Assembly: GCA_022376925.1 (NCBI GenBank)
Contig: JAIOJX010000026.1
Coordinates: forward strand, 201,352,400-201,416,399
Direction: 5' to 3'
Length of the DNA: 64,000 nt
Source: Tragulus kanchil
Lineage: Eukaryota > Chordata > Mammalia > Artiodactyla > Tragulidae
A program made the translations under genes and the position numbers. This document shows, piece by piece, positions 53,066 through 64,000 of the stretch (position 1 is its first letter; the number at the start of each line of letters is the position of its first letter). The notes beneath the pieces are model-generated. The model did no database searches, had not been told where the DNA came from, and saw only the letters and a list, made by a program, of their open reading frames with translations.

Positions 53066-55176
53066 GTGAGTTCTGGGTCAAGAAGAGGAAAGACGCTCTG
53101 AGGGATGGGAGGGACGGTAGAGAGTGGCAAAGGTAAAGCTATAGAGATGCGTTGGAAATAGTCTTTCAAATATTTCTTACTGCGTCAGCTCGGATTTCAT
53201 TCTAGAGGTAATGGGGAACAATAAATAATTTATGTAGAAAATGGCCATGATAATTGGATTTATTGTAACTTCCTCAAAGTGTTCATAATAGGGTATATTA
53301 AAAAAATGTAAAACAGATTCTGAACGTCAACTTACATGGTCTGGTTACAGAAGTAATGCACTCAGTAGCAGATCAAGTACTTGTCTATAGTTCCAACTGG
53401 GATTAATAAAGTACTCAGGAGTTAAATGAACCATAGGACAACTCAATTACCACTGGCACCACACATGTTTGCAGATGCAATTGTGGAAATTGGGTGCTTG
53501 ACTAGAATTTTCTGCACTGTTCAAAAGGCTTATTAGCACCCTCGCATTCTGAACATTTAGTAGGTCTCAATCTTACTAAAAATAACTTGACACGCACAGG
53601 TAGAGTAAACAGGTAGACGTTTACCTATTCGTATGCAGAGCTGGGCCAAGGTTCAAGAGACCTCATGCCAGAAGGATGTGGTTAAGCTGTACCACTCTTT
53701 ACTTGCTCTCACGGCCACAGCTACTGGTATTCCTTCAGCCACAGCAGTCTCCTTAGGCCACCCACAGGACTCCCTGCTCTTTGCTCACCAAGGCCTTATA
53801 ATGAATGGGCTTGAAGGAAAGACATTTATATTTTCTAGAAGACTTTTAGGACAAGGTCAATGCATTGTTAACTCTGAACACACTGCCAGACTGTAGGTCT
53901 ACACTGAAGCTCAATACTTTAAAAGGCATACTGAAATGGGTCTCTGCTGATGTACAGTCACACATATGGAGAAATCTGACTGTTACTGTGGTTTAGTGTT
54001 CTTGGCATCTAGTCCTGGGTTGGGTTATAAGCACTGTGGGAAAGATGTGTTCTGTTCCCACCTCCCACCTACCCACCACAGATTTAAGTAGGGTCTTTGA
54101 GTTTACACGGGTCCAGAGTGAGTTCTGGGTCAAGAAGAGGAAAGACGCTCTGAGGGATGGGAGGGACGGTAGAGAGTGGCAAAGGTAAAGCTATAGAGAT
54201 GCGTTGGAAATAGTCTTTCAAATATTTCTTACTGCGTCAGCTCGGATTTCATTCTAGAGGTAATGGGGAACAATAAATAATTTATGTAGAAAATGGCCAT
54301 GATAATTGGATTTATTGTAACTTCCTCAAAGTGTTCATAATAGGGTATATTAAAAAAATGTAAAACAGATTCTGAACGTCAACTTACATGGTCTGGTTAC
54401 AGAAGTAATGCACTCAGTAGCAGATCAAGTACTTGTCTATAGTTCCAACTGGGATTAATAAAGTACTCAGGAGTTAAATGAACCATAGGACAACTCAATT
54501 ACCACTGGCACCACACATGTTTGCAGATGCAATTGTGGAAATTGGGTGCTTGACTAGAATTTTCTGCACTGTTCAAAAGGCTTATTAGCACCCTCGCATT
54601 CTGAACATTTAGTAGGTCTCAATCTTACTAAAAATAACTTGACACGCACAGGTAGAGTAAACAGGTAGACGTTTACCTATTCGTATGCAGAGCTGGGCCA
54701 AGGTTCAAGAGACCTCATGCCAGAAGGATGTGGTTAAGCTGTACCACTCTTTACTTGCTCTCACGGCCACAGCTACTGGTATTCCTTCAGCCACAGCAGT
54801 CTCCTTAGGCCACCCACAGGACTCCCTGCTCGTTGCTCACCAAGGCCTTATAATGAATGGGCTTGAAGGAAAGACATTTATACTTTCTAGAAGACTTTTA
54901 GGACAAGGTCAATGCATTGTTAACTCTGAACACACTGCCAGACTGTAGGTCTACACTGAAGCTCAATACTTTAAAAGGCATACTGAAATGGGTCTCTGCT
55001 GATGTACAGTCACACATATGGAGAAATCTGACTGTTACTGTGGTTTAGTGTTCTTGGCATCTAGTCCTGGGTTGGGTTATAAGCACTGTGGGAAAGATGT
55101 GTTCTGTTCCCACCTCCCCACCTACCCACCACAGATTTAAGTAGGGTCTTTGAGTTTACACGGGTCCAGAGTGAGT
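53066..55176. repeat. Tandem duplication 17 (copies 53066-54118 and 54118-55176)
   Basis: Direct repeat, offset 1052 bp, with no linker: the copies abut inside GAGTGAGT. A few SNPs (CTCTTTGCTC against CTCGTTGCTC). Confidence 0.95.
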
Positions 55177-57150
55177 GTGGGGTCAAAAGTTGAAACCAAT
55201 GACTAAAGTGGGGTTCTGAGCTCTTAGTCATGATAGGCCCTAGAACTAGGACACAAGGATACTTGACAGTGAAAATGTAACCTCAAACCTTTATCGACCC
55301 AGTGAGAAAAGTCATTTGACAGTAGAATTCTGCATCAGGAGTGATGAGATTATTCCTATTTGGAGATCTTTGTCGAATCACCTTTCCTGCATTTCCAAGT
55401 CCAGTTGGAAAATTAGGAATAATAATCTGTTCTTTTCTGCTTGATGGAAGTGAGTGTGTCTTAGTATGTAATGAGATCTGCAAAAGTTCTTGAAAGAATA
55501 TATTATTATTTTTAGTTAACATTTTCTCTTGTATAAAAAAAGACAGTTCCCTTATACTTATTTCAGTTATGCCAAATACTTCACATTAGAAGACTTACCA
55601 TATATTGATAGAAGTCAGTCTTTAACTAGACTTTTACTTTCATTAATTTCTAACGAGTGGTATCATCACTTCACTTGTCTGAGGAATCATATAAATGGCA
55701 AAAGTGAAAGTGAAAACAATTTTTTATGAATAGATGATGCAAGAGAAAATTCCTGGTCTTTTGGATCTTTCTGTATGGTGCATATTGACATTCAGGGGAA
55801 AGACAGACCAAGATTCCTCACAGATGTTATAGATATAAAGCCCAAGTCTTCATTTTCACTTTCACCGAAAAAAGGGAGAAAAGATATCCATGATTAAGGG
55901 GAACTTTGGGACTCACTTTAATGGTTTGTCAACTTCCTTGTTCAAACCCTTTTTTCATGCGTCTACACTGGCCACAGCTACTGGTATTCCTTCAGCCACA
56001 GCAGTCTCCTTAGGCCACCCACAGGACTCCTGCTCTTGCTCACCAAGGCCTTATAATGAATGGGCTTGAAGGAAAGACATTTATACTTTCTAGAAGACTT
56101 TTAGGACAAGGTCAATGCATTGTTAACTCTGAACACACTGCCAGACTGTAGGTCTACACTGAAGCTCAATACTTTAAAAGGCATACTGAAATGGGTCTCT
56201 GCTGATGTACAGTCACACATATGGAGAAATCTGACTGTTACTGTGGTTTAGTGTTCTTGGCATCTAGTCCTGGGTTGGGTTATAAGCACTGTGGGAAAGA
56301 TGTGTTCTGTTCCCACCTCCCCACCTACCCACCACAGATTTAAGTAGGGTCTTTGAGTTTACACGGGTCCAGAGTGAGTGTGGGGTCAAAAGTTGAAACC
56401 AATGACTAAAGTGGGGTTCTGAGCTCTTAGTCATGATAGGCCCTAGAACTAGGACACAAGGATACTTGACAGTGAAAATGTAACCTCAAACCTTTATCGA
56501 CCCAGTGAGAAAAGTCATTTGACAGTAGAATTCTGCATCAGGAGTGATGAGATTATTCCTATTTGGAGATCTTTGTCGAATCACCTTTCCTGCATTTCCA
56601 AGTCCAGTTGGAAAATTAGGAATAATAATCTGTTCTTTTCTGCTTGATGGAAGTGAGTATGTCTTAGTATGTAATGAGATCTGCAAAAGTTCTTGAAAGA
56701 ATATATTATTATTTTTAGTTAACATTTTCTCTTGTATAAAAAAAGACAGTTCCTTTATACTTAGTTCAGTTATGCCAAATACTTCACATGAGAAGACTTA
56801 CCATATATTGATAGAAGTCAGTCTTTAACTAGACTTTTACTTTCATTAATTTCTAACGAGTGGTATCATCACTTCACTTGTCTGAGGAATCATATAAATG
56901 GCAAAAGTGAAAGTGAAAACAATTTTTTATGAATAGATGATGCAAGAGAAAATTCCTGGTCTTTTGGATCTTTCTGTATGGTGCATATTGACATTCAGGG
57001 GAAAGACAGACCAAGATTCCTCACAGATGTTATAGATATAAAGCCCAAGTCTTCATTTTCACTTTCACCGAAAAAAGGGAGAAAAGATATCCATGATTAA
57101 GGGGAACTTTGGGACTCACTTTAATGGTTTGTCAACTTCCTTGTTCAAAC
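54765..57150. repeat. Tandem duplication 18 (copies 54765-55947 and 55970-57150)
   Basis: Direct repeat, offset 1205, falling to 1203. It overlaps duplication 17, so the GGCCACAGCTACTGG block occurs at 53,713, 54,765 and 55,970. Confidence 0.95.
55701..55867. promoter_or_regulatory. Pair of inverted ISRE/IRF-like motifs (copy at 56904-57070)
   Basis: GTGAAAGTGAAAAC on the plus strand at 55,704-55,717 and CATTTTCACTTTCACCG at 55,851-55,867, which reads GGTGAAAGTGAAAATG on the minus strand. Both match GAAANNGAAA. Function is not shown. Confidence 0.35.
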
Positions 57151-57634
57151 TTTCACTACTTTCATTATCAGTTTCAAAGACATACACCAGAGTGTATGTG
57201 ATTCCAGAGAATCACTTTGTGCTGATTTTCATTCTTTGTCATGACCTTTAACCCTAATCTTCAATTATTCTAGGGAAGGCTCTGAGTTCTTATTTTCCCC
57301 ATCAGGTTTTTATCTTCGTACCTACCCCCTCCCCAAACTAATTTACAAGGACAGTGTTGGTTCTTCCATTCATTACCCAGTGGTGGTTCTTTGATCTTTC
57401 TGAGAGAAGTGAGCCATCTACTGTTGCCTTTTGGTATGACTTTTGAAACTGGAAATTTTCAGTGGCAGAACTTAAGTAAGTTTAAAAAATAAAGAACAAT
57501 TATAAACAGTCCCAGAAATTTAAAAGTTAGGCCTATTAGCAAAAAAGACATTTTTTTAAAATCATCATTTTTATAGTTTTTTTTCACGTTCACGTTTGGG
57601 GCAGAGGAGCTAGAGAATGCAGATGAGGGGCTTA

Positions 57635-57775
57635 GGTAATATTTCAAAATCACTAAGGCCTAGACTCCATCCCTAAGAAATTCTGATTTAATTGGTCGTG
57701 GAGGGCCCCAGGTATTAGCATTTTTTTCACAACTGCCTAGATAATTTGAATATGTCAGAGTTGAAAACTACTGCT
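57635..57775. repeat. MER5A-like hAT remnant
   Basis: AGAAATTCTGATTTAATTGG, then GGGCCCCAGGTATTAGCAT, the MER5A core. Confidence 0.65.
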
Positions 57776-57987
57776 ATGATTTTGCTGCTTCTTATGTCTT
57801 GGAGCTGGGTTTTTTCCCAGTGAGTAAAGTGACTGTGTGACAAAACTTCAGGCTTCTTACAAAGTGGAAGCTCCCTCATAAAATACATTTCTAAAACGTT
57901 TCCATACTGGCATGGACAAGTGATCAAATCCCATGAATGGCCTGTCAGAGCTTTTAAATGAAAATTTTCCTTTTAACTCTTTGTATT

Positions 57988-58010
57988 TGCGAGTGCGCAT
58001 GTGCGTGTGT

Positions 58011-58045
<35 letters not shown>

Positions 58046-58046
58046 G
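57988..58046. repeat. GT microsatellite, interrupted
   Basis: GCGAGTGCGCATGTGCGTG followed by GT units, GA interruptions and a (GT)n core. Confidence 0.9.
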
Positions 58047-58099
58047 TGTGAATGAGACAGAATTCTGTTGAAAATTCTGCTCTGTCTTTTGCTGAATGT

Positions 58100-58305
58100 G
58101 TCAACGTGAACTAGTTACTTCACTTTTCTAACTCCAAGGTGAAGATGGTAATAGTAGGTAGATCACAGGGTTTGTAAGGGTTAAATGAACCCTGTGATCT
58201 ACCTACTATTACCATCTTCAGGTAGTGTTGGTCCACCCTAACACTGAGCACTTTGGAAATGCCTGGCACATAGGAAGTTTCCAGTGAAAGTCAGAATTAT
58301 TGATA
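58100..58305 (+). repeat. MIR remnant containing a perfect inverted repeat
   Basis: MIR order is visible: GTTACTTCACTTTTCTAACT, GAAGATGGTAATAGTAGGTA, GGGTTTGTAAGGGTTAAATG, then AATGCCTGGCACATAGGAAG. After TTAAATG an extra segment is inserted that is the exact reverse complement of 33 bp just upstream. Confidence 0.8.
58140..58220. repeat. Perfect 33-bp inverted repeat with 15-nt loop
   Basis: Left arm 58,140-58,172 and right arm 58,188-58,220 are exact reverse complements; the loop is TGTAAGGGTTAAATG. The bases just outside the arms do not pair. Confidence 0.97.
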
Positions 58306-58889
58306 AAGGGAATTGTACTAAATAGCAACTTGCAGTGAGCAACGTATCTTGTTCTCTAAGTGTCTTTTAATTTTTGCTTAAGCCTAGCTTTAGACCCTAG
58401 TGGATTCTTTACAGAAAGTAATACCTAATGGCATATAGGTAACTCTTGACTTTTGATGCATAGCTAAGCAGTTTAACCAAATTTAATTATGATTTTACTG
58501 CCAAAATATGTTCCTACTATTATGACTGGGCTAGGGCACAGCTTGTATAGTTACAGAGGAATAAACTGGAGTCTACTTTTTCTCTTAGAATCCTTAGCAA
58601 GATGTCAATGACAGCGTGTACATATATTCCATAGTTCAAAAGATGCAAGTGGGATTTTTAGCCCTTTAAAAAAATGTGTTGCAACAGTCTTAAATGAAGT
58701 TTTAAAGACAAAAAAAAAGTGTACTTCTCACTCCACCCTCTTACCTTAGCACGGGCATTTAAATTTTTTCTTGCCTTCTTCCAATTCTATTTGAATGTCT
58801 GCACTCTTATCATGGCTTCATTGATGAAAGAAGTATGTTCTTTCTTTCGTTCACGGTATCACTTTTACACTTGATCTTTTCTCCAGAGG

Positions 58890-59015
58890 CTGCAGGGTTC
58901 AGTCATTAGCAGTGCCGGCTCCAGTGTCAGAGTCCTCACCTTCCCGGTCTCCACCACTAGTTGTAAGAGCACGTGAAGGTCTCTGTGCCTCAGAGAGTTG
59001 TTGTGAGGAGTTAGT
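58890..59015 (+). repeat. MIR remnant
   Basis: GGTTCAGTCATTAGCAGTGC, then GTCTCTGTGCCTCAGAGAG and TTGTTGTGAGGAGTTAGTAC. Confidence 0.6.
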
Positions 59016-59106
59016 ACACAGCTACTCCACACTTTTCAACTATTTTTAGTAGTTTTTGGGTAAACCCGTTTAACTGGCTATATGATTTAAATATTTCCAT
59101 TAATTC

Positions 59107-59278
59107 AGTGCCAATGCCAATGCTGGAGACAGAGGAGACGTAGGTTCGATTCTTGTGTTGGGAAGATCTCCTGGAGTAGTAAGTGGCCACCTGCTCCAGT
59201 ATTCTTGTCTGGCGGATTACAGTCCTGGGGATTGCAAAGAGTGGAACATGTCTGAGTGACTAAGCATGCCCGCATGCA
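59107..59278 (+). mobile_element. BOV-A2-type SINE, 5'-truncated
   Basis: CTGGAGACAGAGGAGACGTA through GGAAGATCTCCTGGAGTAGT to GAGTGACTAAGCATGCCCGC. Confidence 0.85.
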
Positions 59279-60272
59279 CAGAATGTCATTTTTACCAGAG
59301 AAACGACTGAAAATTACTTATATCCTTAAACATTCTAGCTCCTCTTATTGTTTTCCAGATTAAATTCGCTTTAATTGGATATAGCCAAGTATATTGAGCA
59401 GGTATGTATAAATAGAAAAGAACAAAAAATATGGTTATTTGATGAAGTTTCTATCTGGCAACCACATAAGACATTGTTGTGTAGCTCCAGATTATGCAAA
59501 ATTATTTCTAAACCTCTGCTGGCTTGCTGTGTGGTTCCCCAGAGATGAAGTCAGTGTAAATGCATACTCCAGTGACTCTGATCAAGTGAAGGCATCTGAA
59601 GCTACCCAGGTATGCTGCTGCTAAGATGAGAGAAGATGCTTTATGCTTTCTACCTTCAAATGAAAAGGGACCAGCTGAGGGATTACAAAGACTGGGGGAT
59701 GATCTGTGATAGTCATTCAACAAATGGTCACTGCATACCTGTTACTCACCAGGCCACGAAATGTGAACCAAAACAGATGAGGCCTGACCTTCTGGAATTT
59801 ACCATCAAGAAGAGGAGATGGGTATTAATTACATCATGAACTGAGCAAGTAAATACAATTGTCTCTGTCCATATGCTAGGCTAGAAAGGCACTTGATGTG
59901 ATGAGAATCTTGACTTAAGGTTCTTAACCTGGCAGGGAGGTCAGAGGAATTTTGCCTGAAGAAGTCACACAAATGGATGAGTCAAAATTGATTAGGTGAA
60001 AATGAAGGAACGTGCATCCTAGGCAGAAGGAACAGAAAGCACAGAAATCCTGAGGCAGGAGGAAGCAGAGCAAGTAAAGGGAATTGAAAGAAGGCCAGGT
60101 GGCTGGTCCCGTGACAAAGTGGAATGAACTGGCATCACATGGATGGAGCCATGGGTGTGCTGGAGCTCGTTTACACCTGCGAATGAGAGCGGATTTCACC
60201 CACCACTTACCAGCTTCACGAGCATTTGGTATAGAAACATAAAGTTGGTAGCTTGAAATTGGCCAAGGGGGA

Positions 60273-60842
60273 TGTTGTTGTTGTTCGTCACTAAGTCGTG
60301 TCTGACTTTGTGACCCCATGCACTGCGCACATCTGTCTTCCCTGTCTTTCACTGTCCTCAGAGTCTGCTCAAACTCATGTCTATTGTGTCAATGATGTCC
60401 TCCTACCATGTCATCCTGTTTCCTCCTTCTCTTCCTGCCCTCAATCTTTCCCACAGCATCAAGTGCTTTTCCAGTGAGTGGCTATTTTTATCAGATGGCC
60501 TAAGTATTGGAGCTTCACCTTCAGCATTAGTCCTTCCAATGAATATTTGGAGTTGATTTCCTTTAGGATTGACTGGTTTGATCTCTCTGCAGTCCAGGAG
60601 GCTCTCTAGAGTCTTCTCCAGCACCACGGTTCAAAAACGCCAAGTCTTAAACACTTGGCCTTCTTTATGGTCCAACCACCACATCTATACATGACTACTA
60701 GAAAAACCATATTTTTGACTATACAGACCTTTCTTGGCAAAGTGATGTCCCTCCTTTGCCTGTTTGGAAGTTCTCAGTTCTCACATGTCTTGCTGAAGCC
60801 TAGCTTGAAGGCTATTGTGCATAATCTTGCTAGCATACGAAA
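60273..60842 (-). mobile_element. BovB (RTE) LINE, 3' portion, minus orientation
   Basis: Left end TTGTTGTTGTTCGTCACTAA is the reverse complement of the BovB 3' terminus. The reverse reading gives VLEKTLESLLDCREIKPVNP-type translation typical of ruminant BovB tails. Internally deleted at about 60,750, where it jumps to an earlier reverse-transcriptase region. Confidence 0.8.
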
Positions 60843-61195
60843 TGAGCCAAGATGGGCAGGTAATGGTGGAGAATTCTGACAAAATGTGGTCCACGGGTGA
60901 AGAGAATGGTAAACCATTTCAGAATTCTTGCCTCAAGAACCCATGAACAAGTCAAAAAGAGAAAGAAAAGTACAGTATACTAACTCATATATATAGAATC
61001 TAGTAAGATGGTCATGATAACACACGCAGTGAACTCATGGAAAAACAGATAGAGAATAGACATAAGGACATTGCAGAGAACGAACAGTGAGAGGGAGGCA
61101 TAGAGGAAGTAACATCAAACCTATACTGGCACGTGTGGAAAAGATAGCAAAAAAAAAAAAAACCCATGAACAGTATAAAAAGGTGTGTGTATCTA
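60843..61195 (+). mobile_element. BovB LINE, 5' portion, plus orientation, split by an L1-type insert
   Basis: AGCCAAGATGGGCAGGTAAT and AATGTGGTCCACGGGTGAAG match the BovB 5' region. It resumes after the insert at ACCCATGAACAGTATAAAAA. It lies head-to-head with the minus-strand 3' portion. Confidence 0.65.
60950..61160 (+). mobile_element. L1-type 3' end with poly-A, nested in BovB
   Basis: CTCATATATATAGAATCTAG then GATGGTCATGATAAC resembles the bovine L1 3' end. It ends in an A run at about 61,148-61,162. AACCCATGAACA flanks it at 60,938-60,949 and 61,161-61,172. Confidence 0.65.
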
Positions 61196-61912
61196 TACCA
61201 TAAAATCTGTCAGTTCCTTTTTCTCTCCAGAAAGTCAGGTTACCAGCACATCATTGGATTAAATTATGTGAAACTACACCCAGATTCAGAATCCAGCCCA
61301 TTCCAGATAGTTCTTGATCTGTGCACTGAAGCAGGCAAGAGACATATCTTGGGAAAGAGAAAAAGACTGTGATGCCTCATGCAGCAAGCTCAGTCTAACT
61401 GATATGAAGAGTGTCCTCTAACATTCTGGCTTTACCTTTTCTTTCTTTTCTCTCCCACTCTTTCTGTTTTTACAAATAAAATGACTCAAACATCCATGCC
61501 AAAACTGAGGAAAGCCCACCATTCTCCCTGAGGTTCTTAAGGATTCCCAGAATGGGAATCTACTTCTCCTTGGCCACCTGTCACCCTACCTCCTGCGGAG
61601 TTCTGCGTATCAGTTCCCCATTCTGTGGCCTCTGTCTGCTAGTGGCTGTCAGCACCGCTTCACCTTCACAAAGCCCTCACTCAACTCAAGGCCATCAACC
61701 ATCTTACATTGCCCAAAGTAGTGCCAACACAAGATGCAAAAAGAAAACCACCTTGGACTTCAAGATTAGGTCTTCCTGCCCTCAAGTGCCTACCTTGAGT
61801 GGTCTGCTCCCACGGCTCCCAAAGCCCTACTTTCTCTTCACCACTCACTTCTTCACTCCCCTTGCCTTCTTTTCATGTTATTATTTGGAAAACTGGTCAC
61901 TCACATAGAACC
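61196..61912. other. Non-coding DNA between BovB fragments
   Basis: No recognised gene. A 118-residue open frame (61,552-61,908; copy 62,619-62,975) has no similarity I know and no upstream features of a gene. Confidence 0.5.
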
Positions 61913-63418
61913 AGACCTCCTGGAATGTGAAGTAAGTGGGCACTAGGAAGCATTACTACAAACAAAGCTTGTAGAGGTGATGGCATTCCAGCTGAGCTAT
62001 TTCAAATCCTAAAAGATGATGCTGTTAAAGTATTGCACTCAAACTTGGTTGACATCAAATTTGCTGTCAGAAAATTTGGAAAATTCAACAGTGGCTACAG
62101 CACTTGAACAGGTCAGTTTTCGTTTCGGTTCCAAAGAAGGGCAAAGCCAAAGAATGTTTGAACTACCATAGAGCAGTGCTGATTTCACAGGCTAGTAAAG
62201 ATATGCTCAAAATCCTTCAATCTAGGCTTCAGCAATACATGTGAGAACTGAGAACTTCTAGATGTTAGAGCTGGATTTAGAAACGCAGGGGAACCAGAGA
62301 TCAAATTGCTAACATTCGTTGGATCATAGAGAAAGCAAGGAATTCATCTACACCCAGATTCAGAATCCAGCCCATTCCAGATACACTGTGCACTGAAGCA
62401 GGCAAGAGACATATCTTGGGAAAGAGAAAAAGACTGTGATGCCTCATGCAGCAAGCTCAGTCTAACTGATATGAAGAGTGTCCTCTAACATTCTGGCTTT
62501 ACCTTTTCTTTCTTTTCTCTCCCACTCTTTCTGTTTTTACAAATAAAATGACTCAAACATCCATGCCAAAACTGAGGAAAGCCCACCATTCTCCCTGAGG
62601 TTCTTAAGGATTCCCAGAATGGGAATCTACTTCTCCTTGGCCACCTGTCACCCTACCTCCTGCGGAGTTCTGTGTATGCGTTCTTCATTCTGTGGCCTCT
62701 GTCTGCTAGTGGCTGTCAGCACCGCTTCACCTTCACAAAGCCCTCACTCAACTCAAGGCCATCAACCATCTTACATTGCCCAAAGTAGTGCCAACACAAG
62801 ATGCAAAAAGAAAACCACCTTGGACTTCAAGATTAGGTCTTCCTGCCCTCAAGTGCCTACCTTGAGTGGTCTGCTCCCACGGCTCCCAAAGCCCTACTTT
62901 CTCTTCACCACTCACTTCTTCACTCCCCTTGCCTTCTTTTCATGTTATTATTTGGAAAACTGGTCACTCACATAGAACCAGACCTCCTGGAATGTGAAGT
63001 AAGTGGGCACTAGGAAGCATTACTACAAACAAAGCTTGTAGAGGTGATGGCATTCCAGCTGAGCTATTTCAAATCCTAAAAGATGATGCTGTTAAAGTAT
63101 TGCACTCAAACTTGGTTGACATCAAATTTGCTGTCAGAAAATTTGGAAAATTCAACAGTGGCTACAGCACTTGAACAGGTCAGTTTTCGTTTCGGTTCCA
63201 AAGAAGGGCAAAGCCAAAGAATGTTTGAACTACCATAGAGCAGTGCTGATTTCACAGGCTAGTAAAGATATGCTCAAAATCCTTCAATCTAGGCTTCAGC
63301 AATACATGTGAGAACTGAGAACTTCTAGATGTTAGAGCTGGATTTAGAAACGCAGGGGAACCAGAGATCAAATTGCTAACATTCGTTGGATCATAGAGAA
63401 AGCAAGGGAATTCATCTA
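61274..63418. repeat. Tandem duplication 19 (copies 61274-62347 and 62348-63418)
   Basis: Direct repeat, offset 1074, falling to 1067. The second copy has clustered differences near its start (ATACACTGTGCAC against a longer form) and at about 62,671-62,690. The breakpoint is inside a BovB fragment. Confidence 0.95.
61913..62347 (+). mobile_element. BovB LINE reverse-transcriptase fragment (first copy)
   Basis: Diverged BovB ORF2: GACCTCCTGGAATGTGAAGT, CATTACTACAAACAAAGC, TAGAGGTGATGGCATTCCAG. It stops at the duplication breakpoint. Confidence 0.8.
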
Positions 63419-64000
63419 GTATAAAAACATCTACTTCTGCTTCATTGACTACATGAAGGTCTTTGATTGTGTGGATCACAACAAACCAGAAAATTCTTAG
63501 AGATAAGAATACCAGACCACCTTACCTGCCTCCTGCGAAATAATATGAAGGACAAGAAGCAGCGGCAGTTAGAACTGAATATGGAACAACAGACTAGTTC
63601 CAAATTGGGAAAGTAATATGTCAAGGCTGTATATTGTCACCCTGCTTATTTATTTATATGCAGTGTACACCATGTGAAAAGTTAGGCTGGATGAATCACA
63701 AGCTGGAATCAAGATTTCCAGGAGAAATATCAACAACCTCAGAAATGCAGATGATAACACTCTAATGGCATAAAGTGAAGAGGAACTAAAGAGCCTCTTG
63801 ATGAAGGTGAAAGAGGAGAGTGAAAAACATGGCTTAAAACTTATCAAAACACTAAGATCATGACATCTGGTCCTATCACTTCATGGCAAATAGAAGGGGG
63901 AAAAGTGGAAGCAGTGACAGATTTTATTTTCTTGGGCTTCAAACTAACAGAAGATGGTGACTGCAACCATGAAATTAAAAGATGTTTGCTCTTTGCAAGG
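62980..64000 (+). mobile_element. BovB LINE reverse-transcriptase fragment, continuing past the window
   Basis: Same start as the first copy, but continuing through the reverse-transcriptase core. Broken translation still shows FDCVDHNKPEN, and the DNA keeps GTCAAGGCTGTATATTGTCA and ATGCAGATGATAACACTCTA (ADD-type catalytic box region, here with stops and frame changes). It is a dead, old copy of a family spread horizontally between vertebrates. Confidence 0.88.

Larger units (their letters stand above)
57151..60272. other. Non-coding intergenic DNA, single copy, old repeats
   Basis: No gene seen. It holds a MER5A-like remnant, a GT array, two MIR remnants (one with an inverted repeat) and a BOV-A2 SINE, listed separately. 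58,330-58,860 and 59,280-60,270 show no clear element. Confidence 0.6.

Noticed and set aside
58140..58220. A microRNA precursor
   Set aside because: The stem is perfectly paired and formed inside a transposon remnant. Real precursors usually have mismatches, conservation and expression evidence, none of which can be shown here.
60403..60627. Minus-strand frame starting VLEKTLESLLDC
   Set aside because: A common false protein translated from BovB 3' sequence, not a gene.
61552..61908. 118-residue open frame, also at 62619-62975
   Set aside because: Duplicate is from the tandem duplication. No recognisable motif, lies between BovB fragments, and the second copy differs at several residues without coding constraint being evident.

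Overview
This window is mammalian nuclear DNA from a bovid-type ruminant. It carries several ruminant-specific retroposons: Bov-tA/BOV-A2 SINEs, tRNA-Glu-type CHR SINEs and BovB (RTE) LINE fragments. It contains the 5' half of one protein-coding gene, MYB (c-Myb), on the minus strand. Exons 1-6 encode residues 1-254: the acidic N-terminus, all three Myb repeats and the start of the transactivation region. Exon 7 onwards lies beyond the left edge. I cannot name the species from sequence alone.

Layout: 1-17,041 is MYB, read right to left. The CpG-rich promoter and 5'UTR lie at about 16.8-17.5 kb, exon 1 at 16,815-16,837, intron 1 to 8.8 kb, then exons 2, 3, 4, 5 and 6 at 8.7, 5.8, 4.3, 3.9 and 0.9 kb. 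From about 17.1 kb to the right edge I see no gene, only upstream non-coding DNA. By known mammalian synteny this should be the MYB-HBS1L intergenic region, which holds distal MYB enhancers. It has old MIR, L2 and hAT remnants, younger ruminant SINEs with clear target-site duplications, a rearranged BovB/L1 cluster at 60-61 kb, a BovB reverse-transcriptase fragment at the right end, and a few candidate regulatory blocks.

The dominant structure is a series of 19 direct tandem duplications, each 1.0-1.2 kb, spread over the whole window. The copies are nearly identical, differing by a few SNPs, homopolymer lengths and short indels. They break at arbitrary points in exons, introns, SINEs and single-copy DNA, and are often joined by short error-rich linkers. 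About 21 kb of the 64 kb is redundant, so the underlying locus is probably about 43 kb. The best explanation is unmerged contig-end or haplotype overlap in a draft assembly, not biology. One duplication copies MYB exon 6, and one copy has a frameshift.

I did not find an undescribed gene system. The most interesting local signals are: a perfect 33-bp inverted repeat inside a MIR element (58,140-58,220); the intron-1 dT tract and CTCF-like site about 1.7-1.8 kb downstream of the MYB start; the three-block GGA repeat and E2F site at the promoter; a 5'UTR that stays open in frame with the MYB ATG; a GATA motif that differs between duplicate copies; and an AT-rich, homeodomain-motif-dense block at about 41.0-41.3 kb.
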